Below are positions 23,505-34,204 of a DNA stretch of 64,000 nt, one piece after another; the first letter of the stretch is position 1; each line of letters starts with the position of its first letter. This DNA comes from Grifola frondosa (Eukaryota > Basidiomycota > Agaricomycetes > Polyporales > Grifolaceae). The stretch lies in NCBI GenBank assembly GCA_001683735.1, contig LUGG01000029.1:433976-497975 (forward strand), given 5' to 3'. Position numbers and translations under genes: made by a program. The notes beneath the pieces are model-generated. The model had not been told where the DNA came from. It did not search any database and was given only the letters and a program-made list of their open reading frames with translations.

Positions 23505-25506
23505 ATGTATACCAACACGCAGAATTCAAATGCAGGCAGTCCTTTGATGGATAGTCAGTTTACGTCAGTTTCAAGTATGAAGTCAGTCATGGACATGCCA
23601 GTCGAAGGCACCAAGACTGCCCCAAAGCGGTTTAAAGGAGATTCTGCAGAAGTCAGACCTTTCCTTCGCCACTTTGAGAAGTTGGCCACTTTGCATAGGC
23701 TTACCCCGGCAGAGAAATGTGAAACGGTTACAGATTATTGTTCACGTACGGTGAGAGAAACCATAGAAGGTTTCTCCAGTTTTAGGAATGGAAATTGGGA
23801 TCAGTTAAAGGTGAACATTGAGATCTATTTCAATGCTGACCTTGAGTCAAAGAGGTTCCGCATAAAGGATCTTCAAGCCTTTGTTGCCCAGTTTAGACGA
23901 GAGAAGATATATGATTTGAAGGATTGGAGAAGATACTTGAGGAAGTTCATCCGGATTGCCGGATGGTTGAAGGGTCAAGCAAGGATCACGGATTTCGATT
24001 ATGCTTATTATCTGTGGACCGGAATTTATTCCCCATTCCGCAAACAGCTAGAAGCCCGGATTCTTTTGACAAATCCAGCACATGATATGTCCCAGCCATT
24101 TGAGCCAGATGCGATCTCTCGAGCTGCGGAAAATCTATTGGGTTCAGATAGGTTTTGATATGGAAAGACTAGGCTCTGAAGACATCTACGACCATGACTT
24201 GGTTGATGACGATGATTCAGATGATGAAGACGATGATAATGACAGGATTGAAAGGAATATGAAGGCAAAGAAGCGATTGGTTAAGGAGAAGGGTGGAAGG
24301 AATGTTAGGTCCCACCAGAAGCAGAAGGATGATGACGAAGATGATGAAGATGATATTCCTATTAGCCATGGAGTGGTTAAGAAGGAAACTAGCAAGTTAG
24401 GCAAGCCATTTGGGGAAAGTGACGAAAGGATTGCACCCCACTAAGGCAGAGAATGAGATGGATAAGCTTGTGTCACAGATGAAGGAGTTATCCTTGGAGG
24501 ACCCACAATATGGAATATTGTTCCTTCGAGCTACGCAGTTGAACCCCCTGGCCGCGGAATGTCTTCCTCGACCCCAGATTAATCGGGTTAATGCACCTCC
24601 TTCAATGGATCAGTCTAGTCGACCAGACCCGAATCGTTTCCTTGCTAACAGACCATATCCCATGGGATGTTTTGCTTGTGGAGAAATGGGCATGTCATGA
24701 ATAACTGTTCAAAGTTACAGGAATTAATGACAAAGGGTCATATTTTGAAGAACTATCGAGGAAGGTTTACTACAAAGAATGGTGTCCCAGTTTATAAGAA
24801 TCCAGATGAGAATTGGATTCAGGCATTTAAACGGGTAGCTCCTGAAGTAAACTACCTTGTATGTGACGACAATTCAGAAGATGAAGATCAGGATGATGAT
24901 GATGAGTCCGATGTTTTGGTCTTTCCGGTAGAGAAAGTCCCAAGGGAAACTCGTTCTTATCGCAATCAAGTCAGAGATGGTTATCAAGGAAGCGCAGGAT
25001 ATAAAGGAAAGCAGAGAGAAGTTTTACCACAGCAGAAGCAGTCACCACCTCATTTTGCTTCGTCAAATCGGGCAGGAACTTCTACAGTACCTCCGGTACC
25101 AATGCAGAAATTGACTCCGATTGATGTTCAGGCTAGGAACTTCAATCCCGATAATGACATGGATATATTAGATGACCCATCTGCATCTAATAACAGGCAT
25201 AATAAGGAGCAAGTGACAGAGCAGACTCGACCAGCAGCACGTACTTCAGTTTTAAGCAGAGAAGTGGATCCAGTATCAGTTCTTAACAAGATACTTAACA
25301 CTCCACTCACCCTATCCGTGGGAGAAGTTGTTGGAGTATCCAGAGATGTTGCTCAGCAGTTACAGAATATGTTGCGAGTTAAGAAGACAGATGTATTACC
25401 AGGTCCTTCATCGAATTTGGTAACTGCAACTCGAGGATCACTGATTCGGCTGTTTATGGAATGTAACCGGAAGCCTGTCTCATTTATTGTGGACACCGGT
25501 TCACAG
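23505..25506 (+). CDS. gag: Retrotransposon Gag with CCHC zinc knuckle (frameshifted)
   Basis: It starts MYTNTQNSNAG at 23505. The first 200 residues form a fungal Gag-like capsid region (RFKGDSAEVRPFLRHFEKLA.., EKCETVTDYCSR.., FSSFRNGNWDQL..). An Asp-rich linker (about 24190-24360) follows, then a nucleic-acid-binding CCHC knuckle encoded at 24668-24718 (CFACGEMG then HVMNNC), then a charged linker. Three one-base breaks lie in homopolymers: a TTTT run near 24157, a GGGG run near 24417, and a missing G at 24688-24691 inside the knuckle. The reading otherwise continues smoothly in the shifted frames. Either this copy is defective or the consensus is. Confidence 0.8.
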
Positions 25507-26135
25507 TTGAAATTATCAGTGAGAAGATATGGAAGTCAGCAGTTTGCTTGCCGATGAACAAGTCAAAGGCGATTTCTATGAGCGATGCAAATGGAGGTCG
25601 AGGCGAATTACTAGGGTTGGTAGAGAACGTACCACTCAAGATTGGCCATATCGAGACCAAGATCAATGCATATGTGGCATCTGATCCTCCATTTGATGGT
25701 TTATTAGGAAGACCCTGGCAACAGGATAATGGTATAGGAATTGCTGAAAGAGATGATGGTACATACCTTACGTTCCGTGGACAAAATGGTTACCCGGAAT
25801 CAGAGTTATTGGTATCCCCAACTCCGTCAGCAAATTCAGCAGTATATGCATCTTTAGCAGAAGAACCCGAGGAGAATTTGCTACATGATATAGTTGAAGA
25901 AATCGATGAGGATTACTCTGATATACCTGATTTAGAGGATGTCAGCGATGTCTCATCTGAGGAGATTAACAACTCAGCCGAAGAAGCAGATTCCCTTAGT
26001 GACGGATACAGCAATCATACAAGTTCTACCTCATCACAGTCTTCTGAAGAAAAGAAGCAGACATTGAAGAAGCTGAAGATATGTCGACCTTACAATCTAA
26101 GGAGGCATCTATGCTGTACTCAAAAAGGAAGATAG
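25467..26135 (+). CDS. Retropepsin domain 1 of the gag polyprotein
   Basis: An aspartic protease of retroviral type: FIVDTGSQ with the catalytic Asp at 25492-25494, then a one-base break at about 25510-25520, then WKSAVCLPM-like and DANGGRGELLG segments, and the fungal flap/terminal motif LLGRPWQ at 25701-25721. A long acidic Ser/Glu linker follows, ending RPYNLRRHL. It would process the polyprotein as a dimer. It lies eight kilobases upstream of reverse transcriptase, rather than next to it as in most Ty3/gypsy elements. Confidence 0.75.
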   Translation, partial: PEACLIYCGHRFTVEIISEKIWKSAVCLPMNKSKAISMSDANGGRGELLGLVENVPLKIGHIETKINAYVASDPPFDGLLGRPWQQDNGIGIAERDDGTYLTFRGQNGYPESELLVSPTPSANSAVYASLAEEPEENLLHDIVEEIDEDYSDIPDLEDVSDVSSEEINNSAEEADSLSDGYSNHTSSTSSQSSEEKKQTLKKLKICRPYNLRRHLCCTQKGR

Positions 26136-26836
26136 ACGATGAGCCAAATATGAACCATGTGAATCATGATGAAGATGATGTGGATGAAATGCTATATAAT
26201 AGCTTAGCACTTCAGCTCAGAGCTCAGAACCATGATCTGAAGCCGATATCAACAGGACCATGCACGCTTTTAGCAGAACGTGGCCTCGAGTTTCAGGATT
26301 ATCGACTCGGACCATATGGACGAACCTTTTTATTAAGGGATGTTCAGTTCTTTGACCAGAAAGGTGGACTTTGTGGAAATGCAATTGTCAAAATGCTACC
26401 AACCACGTCTACTAATTTGGAGTATTGCTCTATGGAGAAGGGTCAATCAGGATCAGTTATGATGCTTAAAGCAGAGAATCCAAGACCGCTTACCTTCCCA
26501 GAACAAGTTCTGAAATGGTCTATGTCCAATACGCCTCCACTCATTACAGTTCCAGTGCAACTCAACAATCATGTTATTCCGTTCCTTATTGATACAGGTT
26601 CACAGCTCGATTGTATCTCAGCTGATATATGGAAAGCCTTGGGAGGAAGTAAAGAAAGGACATTGCCGATGAAGCTATCAGATGTATCCGGAAAGCCGCT
26701 AATCCATTATGGGATTTGGCCAGTACAGATATCACTAGGATCAGTAGTAACTCGAGCAAACCTTTATGTTGTTGAAGGATTAGCAGTTCCAGCGTTATTT
26801 GGTCAGCCATGGCAGAGACGTAACAACTTCTTTTGA
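26081..26836 (+). CDS. FLLRDV module plus retropepsin domain 2
   Basis: Overlaps the end of the preceding frame by 55 bases. After an acidic start comes a short module with TLLAERGLEF..GRTFLLRDV (FLLRDV from 26327). A second complete retropepsin follows: FLIDTGSQLDCIS with the catalytic Asp at 26591-26593, LPMKLSDVSGKPL, and LFGQPWQRR at 26795 onward. The two protease domains share DTGSQL and GxPWQ but differ elsewhere, so they are an old duplication or were acquired separately. Which one is active is unknown. Confidence 0.75.
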   Translation: MSTLQSKEASMLYSKRKIDDEPNMNHVNHDEDDVDEMLYNSLALQLRAQNHDLKPISTGPCTLLAERGLEFQDYRLGPYGRTFLLRDVQFFDQKGGLCGNAIVKMLPTTSTNLEYCSMEKGQSGSVMMLKAENPRPLTFPEQVLKWSMSNTPPLITVPVQLNNHVIPFLIDTGSQLDCISADIWKALGGSKERTLPMKLSDVSGKPLIHYGIWPVQISLGSVVTRANLYVVEGLAVPALFGQPWQRRNNFF

Positions 26837-28363
26837 AGAACAAGCCTGAAGGAGTCTATGTGGAGATAAGTTCAGATGACGGAAGCAAGACCTTTGGAAT
26901 GTTTGTCACCAGTACGGAAGCACAGGCAGCTGCTTTATCAAAACCGGCTTCGTTATGTGCTAGTATTCAAGTCTCAAAGGACTTGAAGAAGCAGTACCAG
27001 TTATAGACTTCAAGGATCTGGATAGTATGCAAGCAGTAATGAAGAACAGTTTGGAATTAGAAGATCAAGCTAGAGAGAGTCAGGAGGTTCAAACCGAACC
27101 AAGTTCGCCAGTTGTTTGGAATGCAGTCAATTGGGATGGTTTACGCTTCAAACCTCTCAAATCCGGAGCATATCAGCAGACTGAGGATATTCATGATTAT
27201 ATATCACGCACCTCATATGAGCATCTATTGTTGAAGTATTGGGTTCAATACGGTCACACTCGTGGACCAGTTCAACCAACTTTAGGCTCTATTACGGCTC
27301 GAGAATCTGATTATCTCATAATGAGAGATAGTTGGAATACGGGGATAGGAATACAAGAAGATTTATTCCTATTACGTGATGTCAAAGTATCTATAAATGG
27401 TGTTGAAAAGACTGGTCATGGTGTATTTCAAATGATTTACTTGCCAGAGACCGAGAAGTCTTCATCTACCTTATGTGATGCTGAAGTCCAAACCACGGAA
27501 CCAGATGTGTCAGAATTAGAAGATGATAAGAAGGAAATAGAGATTGAAGAATTATGTGCGGGTATTTTGGTCTCGAGACCTGATACGCCCAAGATAATTC
27601 TGAAGATTCCTGCCGAAGCTACTCATAGATGTGAAGTTGTTAATGGACAACAACTTTGGGTACCGATCGATGAGAAAATGTTGGAACCTGTGCCCGCACC
27701 AGGATCTCCCCCATTTCATCCATCCCATACCACAGCTATAAGAATGAGCAAGAATTTTGGAGTATGCATCCTGAATGATTATGCAGACGAGTATATCACT
27801 CCCATTGAGTTAGACCCATCTATTATCTGGCATACCGATAAGGATGTACCGGTCAATCGGGTAGGAAAACTCACTGATAATCCAGCATGGGATATGTGGA
27901 GAAGAAGACAGTTAATGAAAAGAAAACGAATACGACAGCTGCACCACGGAATAAGCGTAAACCAGGACAGAAAGTGATTTATTCCAGATATACTGTCAGA
28001 GGCGGTGAAGAATCAATAGAGATAGGTGACTCTGACAGCGAGCCAGACACACCAGAGAAGACACCTGTAGCTTTACCCGATGCAGCAGAACCGTTATTTC
28101 AGGAGAATAATCAAGAAGGCATTCACGAGGGTCAATGTTCTTCACCCTCTGATCTTAAAGTATCAGATGACGAAAAGGCAGTTCAGACCGGAGAAGTGAA
28201 TGTAGTCATGATATCACCAAAGAAGCGCAAACTCAAGGAGAATGCACAATATGGTCGATATCCAGATGGCCGATGGTATGAAGTTAGGGAATATTGTGGT
28301 CCCATAGAAGTCCGAACGTTAAGCAATCAGTCTGACATTGAGTCAGACCATTCAGATTTATAG
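26837..28363 (+). CDS. Polyprotein tail with a second FLLRDV module
   Basis: After a one-base break near 26830, the sequence continues as a protease tail (EGVYVEISSDDGSKTF) and then an open stretch from 27027. This contains YLIMRDSWNTG..LFLLRDVKV at about 27310-27385, the same module seen before retropepsin 2 and in the accessory gene at 31,630. Acidic low-complexity sequence follows, then, after another break near 27920, a Glu/Asp/Ser-rich end with PKKRKLKE (a nuclear-signal-like run). No known enzymatic domain. Confidence 0.55.
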
Positions 28364-29889
28364 ACAATTTGGATTACGATCGGAGCTATGGCCAAGGGTT
28401 AATGGACAAGGTTTACAGCAAGAAGTTAGATCGAAGGAACATACCGAATGGAAGTTATTGGACCCCACGGATGTTTTGCAGCATCAGATATATCAAAAGT
28501 TTATTCTTGAAATTTTCCTAGGCATTCAAGGTTTGGCACCGAAAAGATGACGTGACCATTCGAATTCTAGAAAACAAGTACATTGATATGTCTATGTGGA
28601 GCCCATCTATACTATCCCTACGTATGGCGAACTAAGAATACAGTTGCCATGCTATGGAAGGATAAGATCAGATTGAAGAAGGAACAGTTCAGCTTACGGA
28701 AGTTTTATGGCATCAGTATTGTCACCCACTTGGATGACAACACGCCTCATACCCTAGGAGATATATTAGCAGAGATAGAACCACAGCAGATTGAAAGAAA
28801 CTCACATCGACCGTTTCCACTTCAATTACTTTCCCAGTAACAACCCCCGTCTCGTTCAGATAGCCGACAGTGCTATTGACCTGTATAACATAGAAGTTAA
28901 GTGACTTGGGGAAAGGGAAAGAATGGTAATTGAAGAGCCTACTTCGATAGGCATAGGTGATGGTGGAAGGAAGGAAGAGTGAAAGTGGCGATTTAGAATT
29001 TTCCTTCAACTATAAGGGAATTTCTGAATGACAGTTTACATCATTAGTTTTGATGTATACTCACGTCAAAAGTAATCAGACATATTGGTCTGATTGACGC
29101 TCGAGAAGCCCATATATGAAGAAGCCTTAAGAAGTTATTACGTTCGGGAAATGCCGGTGTCAGACAGTTGAAGATAAGAAGATCTGGAGCCCACCGATAT
29201 ATTGGATATCCAATGGCAGGATTAATCACGGAATGCCCGATTCGGTACACGTTATTAGAAGTTTAGCAGTTAACCTTCGCACAGAAGTAGGGACAATATT
29301 CAGACCATAGCCACTGAGTGCATGGAAGTTCTGAAGTCCGTCTGTGAATAGGAAGGGTCAGTAAGAAAGTCAGTAAGAACACGTGTATTAGACGATGAAG
29401 AGGACCGTATTTTTCCATATGCATTCGGGATAAATATTGTCAGGAGGAGGTTAGCCAGTATTGAGTTAAGCAGCAGAATTAAGCATACGCCGGGTGTATC
29501 CGAAAATAGAAGACAAGTACCAGGATAATGGAGCTAAGGCACCCTGAGGAGCAGGATTGAATATACAAGGCTTATTGTCATTCCAGAATTTTCCGATAAG
29601 CTCAAGAAGAGCAAGTTGGAAATTTATTTTCAAGTTATTAAGTTAACTTGTTCCGCCGCGAATTATAGTCGAAAGTTAGGATAGCAGCATGAAGGATGAT
29701 GAAGGATGCCGATGAACATTCGTGTTTTTCTTTTTTGTTTAACAGTTTTTCAAGTTTGTAAAAGAAACAGAAGAAAGAATTGATGAAGATGCCCGGATAC
29801 ATAAGAAGTCAAGGTTTGGAGCTATGAGCCTAAATATTTCGAAACGCGGCTATCGAGTTATGGACGCGTCACCCGACAGTAATTAATTC
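28364..29889. other. Retrotransposon interior without recognised genes
   Basis: AT-rich sequence with only short frames (for example 28583-28840), which may be a decayed end of the polyprotein. Nothing conserved is seen. It ends at the first internal copy of the PPT-like motif. Confidence 0.4.
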
Positions 29890-29902
29890 TAACTGTGGGG
29901 CG
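29890..29902 (+). repeat. PPT-like motif TAACTGTGGGGCG, copy 1
   Basis: Identical in 13 of 13 bases to the sequence immediately before the right LTR (38429-38441) and to a copy at 34192-34204. It marks the junction between the AT-rich gag unit and the GC-rich accessory module. Confidence 0.6.
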
Positions 29903-31580
29903 AAATATATGGACGATGGAGGAACGTTAAGTATGGACGCGTAGCTAAATACAATCGGAAACGATAGAACCAGCATGCGGCTGTACAGGGTGAAGAAGAA
30001 AAGACTAGAAGGATGAAAAGATAGTTAGTAAAGGTTAGGAAGATTAAGCAAGGAGCAGCCGTACCTATATGACGGAAGACGGCGCAAGGAAGGAGACGGC
30101 CGAGCACGTTGCAATATCTAGGAGACTCTCCGCAAGGTAACGCGTGACTGGCTGCCGAAGGAAACAGTGTTAAGAAGATTGAAGAAAAAAGATATGATAG
30201 GAGATGAATGACTTAGCTGGTTAGGAAAGGTATCCGCGCGCGCAGACTCGGGCATCGTTGAACGCGTTGAGCGCATTCAGCGCCCGCAGCCTGGAAGTGC
30301 AGCAAGGACCCAGAGATACCCGACGCGGAAGATGACGGTGGCAGATATACTGCGCCCGATGGCCGACGTGTCGCGCTTGGAAAGCAGAGAGGTTAGCAAG
30401 TAGAAGAAGAAGGAAACCGGATGAACAAGCATACCTAGAGCACGAAGTATTCAACCTAGCGCACAGCAGCTAGCAGACGAGCTAAGCGTGCCGACGTTCG
30501 TGAACGTTGAGCTCAGCGATCAGCTCGCAGGTGCAAGACGCGTTGAGCAGTGAAGGTATGAGAAGAAGGGGGACAGGAAGTGAGGACGACAGATTTCTTG
30601 CCGGCTTATATAGCCTGCAGGAAATCCGCCTAGAAATTATGAGATCAGTAAAGAAGCATCAAGAATTAGGAAGAACGTACTTGAATCGAATGCGTCGAAG
30701 GTACGAGATGCGCCGAGAAAGTGCACGGCCAGCGTAGCCCGTGGTTCGAAGGGTATGGAAACAGCTAAAAAGAGGTCGGATTGAGCCAGAAGAAGATAGA
30801 GGGATCCCGTGGCCACGAGAATGTTCAGGAAGACGCGACGCGCGTCGTCTTGGAACGATCGGACGCAACGCGTCAGCGCTGCGGAGATCAGCTGGTTGTG
30901 AGATGAATCAAGAAAGATCGAGAGAGCTCACCTTCCGGAGGATTCCAGAATAAGTAGCGGGCAGAATTGGCCGCCGTCCGAGAGTCCGAAGAAGACTGAA
31001 GCAGGGTATAGGATATGCCAGAAGAGAGATGAATGGTTCAGAAGATATGAGAACTGCCTGGAAGGTGTACGCGTCAGCGTGAAGTACGCGTCAACACCGC
31101 AGTGACGTGAACGACGCGTCAAAGTTCGTATCAGGCTGAACGTTCGATCAGGAGTGACGCGTACGCGTACACCCCCGATCGACGAATAGGCAGAAGGAAA
31201 GAAGAAGATAGTAAAGGATGAACTTACCGTAGAATGGAGTACCGGGCAAGAGTGCCCGAAGAAGTGTATCCGCTGGAAAATCTCGAAAGTTAGTATGAAA
31301 CGTAGGCGTTTGAAGGCCGAAGTATGCAGAGATCGAGCGCATCACGGAAGCATCTGTAAGAGATCGAGGAGAAGGAGTTAGATCGTCGGGATATCCGAGA
31401 AATGAAGGGACCTACATTGTGGATCAACAAACAGAGGCGCGTCCGCGTGATGTTGCAACGCCGGATTAGGCAGGTCTTCTAGTTGAGGACGCGCTAAGGG
31501 AAGAACATAGCTGAAGAGTGGCGAGGACTCGAGAATGAGGCAGAAGGATCCTGAAGGCACCTGACTAGGTAGGGAATTAG
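29903..31580. promoter_or_regulatory. GC-rich accessory module: upstream region with ACGCGT cluster
   Basis: Base composition switches from AT-rich to CpG-rich. The hexamer ACGCGT occurs at 29937, 30141, 30262, 30538, 30868, 31069, 31086, 31114, 31157 and 31163 (plus 29864 just outside). It is identical to the MluI cell-cycle box bound by MBF-type factors. On the minus strand the region shows plausible splice sites (for example a GTAAGT donor near 31220 and a TTTCTAG acceptor near 30632), so antisense transcripts are possible. No product recognised. Confidence 0.45.
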
Positions 31581-31588
31581 TATAAAAG
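31581..31588 (+). promoter_or_regulatory. TATA box of the accessory gene
   Basis: TATAAAAG lies 42 bases before the ATG at 31630, in a context (GGCGGAAGGGCG) unlike the LTR promoter. It suggests independent transcription of the accessory gene. Confidence 0.55.
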
Positions 31589-31629
31589 GCGGAAGGGCGA
31601 ACGGCAAAGTATCTGTACATACCAGTAAA

Positions 31630-32817
31630 ATGCCCATTATTCCTCCCCATCCTGCAGTCCCTCCAGTCTCTCCTGCAGCGGAACGCCTCCGCTTCTCCCA
31701 CATCATCGAGCCCTTCCGCGATGCTCTCCACGCATGCCACTTCGCTTCCTCATATGACGTCTCCATCGACGCGACCGAAGCCTACCTGTTACCCATGCAT
31801 GCGCTCTCGTTCAGCAATGCCCCGAACCAGCTGTATTCGACGTTCCTCCTGCGCAACGCCGTTATTCACACCGACGGGCACGATATCCACTTTGACGGAG
31901 TCCTCATGGCTGATACGACCGACCCGATCCCGATCCTGAACAGCATGCGTCCCGGTGGACCGCCGCCTCCTCCCAGTAGCGGAGCAGTTCGCGTTGAAAC
32001 GGACACCGGCGACGAAGCGCACGTCGTTATCGGACCCCTTGTCCTTGGACCGGAGGGTGAGCCCACTGTGTTTCCCCGCCCAACCGTCCTCTCGACCTCT
32101 ATTCCGATGCCTCCTGCAGCGCCGCCGATCCAGCAGACCGTATCACCCGCCTTACCCGATAACTTCAAGATTATTACCAAGGTACTGCTTCCACCCGCTA
32201 ATCCTACGATTACCGAAGCTTACAAGTACCTACCTAAGGAGAACACAGTTGTGAAAGATGGATGGACCATAGAGATAGATAGCACACCGTATGAAGTGAA
32301 AGGAATGGTGCGCGCGCGCTCAGCGGCCCCAGAGCCCGAAGGTTTGGATAGCCCGCCGCCGAGCCCGCTCACACCGCTGACGGACGGTACCCTCGTTGAA
32401 GAAGTAGACTTTGACGTGCCGAAGACCCGGTATGAGCTACGCCCGCGCAAGCTGCCGCGGACGAACTATCGAGATCCTCCCGGTACGTACCCTCCGTTCG
32501 GCCGCAAAAGGAAGCCGAAGGCGCGGACTAACAACCCGCCCGCTGTAAAGAAGGTAAAGAGAATAGGATGGCACGACGACGAGCCCGGTCTCGCTTTGCA
32601 ACGCGAGGAGCGCACGGGCCTCGAGCATCTTCTCGTCGTCCCGGTGCGGCTGTGGACCAAGGCCGAAAGAAGGTTCGTTCGCGCCGTCCTCAGTTCGTTT
32701 AAACGCGCCATTACCGGCCGCGTCGGACACGGTGAGACAGGAGACGGCACGGACGACGAATATTATCCTATGAGTTTTGCGGATGATGAGTCAGAAGCTG
32801 ACATTGTTATTGATTAA
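31630..32817 (+). CDS. Accessory protein of the retrotransposon, unknown (395 aa)
   Basis: A single uninterrupted frame, GC-rich in codon use, unlike gag and pol. It starts MPIIPPHPAVPPVSPAAERL. Residues about 50-90 carry the module YLLPMHALSF..STFLLRNAV..GHDIHFDG, which resembles the two FLLRDV modules of the gag polyprotein. A Pro-rich middle, a KTRYELRPRKLPR motif (the YxLRPR type common in fungal retroelement proteins), a basic GRKRKPKAR stretch likely to act as nuclear signal, and an acidic C-terminus follow. It has its own TATA box. It is one of the few frames in this element without breaks. Function unknown; a Gag-like or nucleoprotein helper is one guess. Confidence 0.6.
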   Translation: MPIIPPHPAVPPVSPAAERLRFSHIIEPFRDALHACHFASSYDVSIDATEAYLLPMHALSFSNAPNQLYSTFLLRNAVIHTDGHDIHFDGVLMADTTDPIPILNSMRPGGPPPPPSSGAVRVETDTGDEAHVVIGPLVLGPEGEPTVFPRPTVLSTSIPMPPAAPPIQQTVSPALPDNFKIITKVLLPPANPTITEAYKYLPKENTVVKDGWTIEIDSTPYEVKGMVRARSAAPEPEGLDSPPPSPLTPLTDGTLVEEVDFDVPKTRYELRPRKLPRTNYRDPPGTYPPFGRKRKPKARTNNPPAVKKVKRIGWHDDEPGLALQREERTGLEHLLVVPVRLWTKAERRFVRAVLSSFKRAITGRVGHGETGDGTDDEYYPMSFADDESEADIVID

Positions 32818-33600
32818 AAGGAACGCACCGTAAGATACCTTCAATGTATCTTTGAAAGCGAGATCTTGTCCTGTACAATAGTCTTGTAAATTCGGACAAA
32901 ATGTATCTGAATTTATTGACTTACCTAGCGTACTCGACGAGCAAGCGTCCGCGTGCGTCCCGCCTCAAAGACTCCATATGCCCGAGAATCGTTGGCCAAG
33001 GAAGCCGGAAGCTAGAGATAGAAGAAGATAGGCAGCAGAATGAAGCAAGTAGAACGCGTGCAAGATGTGCGCAGATGAAGCCAAGAGAGGTCGAGTGCCA
33101 AAGAAGGACCAGGAGATAGGCAGAGTGAAGAAGTTGATAGAGAGCCAAGGACGCAGTCAGCGCACACAACGCTGTGCGAGAATCGACGTGGCAGACGTTT
33201 AGAAGTCCTGTGGGACATCTAACCGTCGACGCCACACGAAAGACCTGCAAACAGACCCGAAACAGCAGTAATGTTAGAAGAAATGAGCGTACTCACCAAG
33301 CCAGCTTCAACGAGAACGTTGAAGCACGAACGCGCTTGTGCGTACCATAGCAGGACCTAGAAGAGAGAGACGAAGAACAAGCAGCAGTATGTGAGAAAGG
33401 GCGAAGGGCAGAAACAATAGAGACGACCGATCAGGGAGTAATCGACTTCCAGATAGCCAGCAGGAAAGAGCATGTCACGCCGTTTAGTCACAGAGACAAG
33501 AGCGTCGCGGTGCGCGGTCACGTGACTTCCGCGCGGAAACTGTGAAGTCAAGCCCGACACTTACTGGGCAAGACAAATCACATTCTGCACACTATTGTGA
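32818..33600 (-). other. Possible antisense spliced transcript, membrane-like frame
   Basis: On the minus strand, exons at 33297-33356 and 32921-33244 are separated by a 52-base GTGAGT..TTGCAG intron (33245-33296). A longer intron with a GTAAGT donor ends at 33357. The joined frame gives a hydrophobic stretch (ALTASLALYQLLHSAYLLVL) followed by a Cys/Ser-rich helix and ends at EYAR. No family recognised and no start identified. It could be a captured host fragment in reverse orientation. Confidence 0.3.
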
Positions 33601-33881
33601 CAGACCTTTTCAGGGTTATTTTGGTCAAGGATTTTATTGAGATTGTCCTCGAAACCCCCAGAATTTTAGATTGAAGAGAACAGCATTCTTTTACCAGAAA
33701 GCAAGTACCAGAATGTACTGAAATGCAGAGAATCTATTTGCAAGTACCAGAACATTCTAGGAAAGTTGAGACAATTTTCCACAAGATTCAAGAAAGTTAT
33801 AGAAAGGCCTAGTCATTTATTTGGACGGGTATATAAACCAGAATCCATCTATCAGACTATACCTATCCCTTTCCCCCCACT
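33601..33881 (+). promoter_or_regulatory. Internal promoter upstream of the pol unit
   Basis: AT-rich sequence resembling the LTR U3: repeated CCAGAA/TTC words including GAACATTC (33751-33758), then GGGTATATAA (TATATAA at 33830-33836) and TTCCCCCCC, in the same order as in the LTR. The ATG at 33882 lies 46 bases after the TATA box. It may be a diverged LTR relic adapted to drive pol. Confidence 0.5.
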
Positions 33882-34160
33882 ATGGCTTTGACTCTTTTGG
33901 AAGAGACTCTGGCTGATAAAGAATTGAGGAAAGAGTTCATAAAGAGATTGATGAAGAGAATGGGCCAATTAGAAAGGAAACGTGAGAAGAGAAAGCAGAT
34001 AAAGAAGAATAGAACTAGGAAAGAGGTCATGGAAGATATGATGCAGAATATGCGACGTGATCGTCGACTGCGGCAGAAAGAGATTGATAGGACCATGTTC
34101 CATTCAGATATGAATAGTCAACAATTACTTCAGCCCAAAACTGATTTAATTGTTGCCTAA
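33882..34160 (+). CDS. Small Lys/Arg-rich coiled protein (92 aa), unknown
   Basis: Starts MALTLLEETLADKEL. Almost half of the residues are charged, with a strongly basic helical centre (RKREKRKQIKKNRTRKE) and heptad-like hydrophobic spacing. Intact, placed between an internal TATA box and the second PPT-like motif. Nucleic-acid binding is plausible; no family recognised. Confidence 0.5.
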   Translation: MALTLLEETLADKELRKEFIKRLMKRMGQLERKREKRKQIKKNRTRKEVMEDMMQNMRRDRRLRQKEIDRTMFHSDMNSQQLLQPKTDLIVA

Positions 34161-34191
34161 ATCTGATTAATGATCCTTCAGTTAAAAATTT

Positions 34192-34204
34192 TAACTGTGG
34201 GGCG
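34192..34204 (+). repeat. PPT-like motif TAACTGTGGGGCG, copy 2
   Basis: Thirteen bases identical to the PPT-adjacent sequence at 38429-38441, here 32 bases after the stop of the small basic protein and 220 bases before pol. Confidence 0.6.

Noticed and set aside
24668..24718. Programmed -1 frameshift inside the Gag zinc knuckle
   Set aside because: There is no slippery heptamer, and the shift falls inside the CCHC motif itself, where a programmed event would destroy the domain in most products. A lost G is simpler.
31494..31766. Antisense gene over the start of the accessory ORF
   Set aside because: The minus-strand frame mirrors the GC-rich sense codons and has no independent features.
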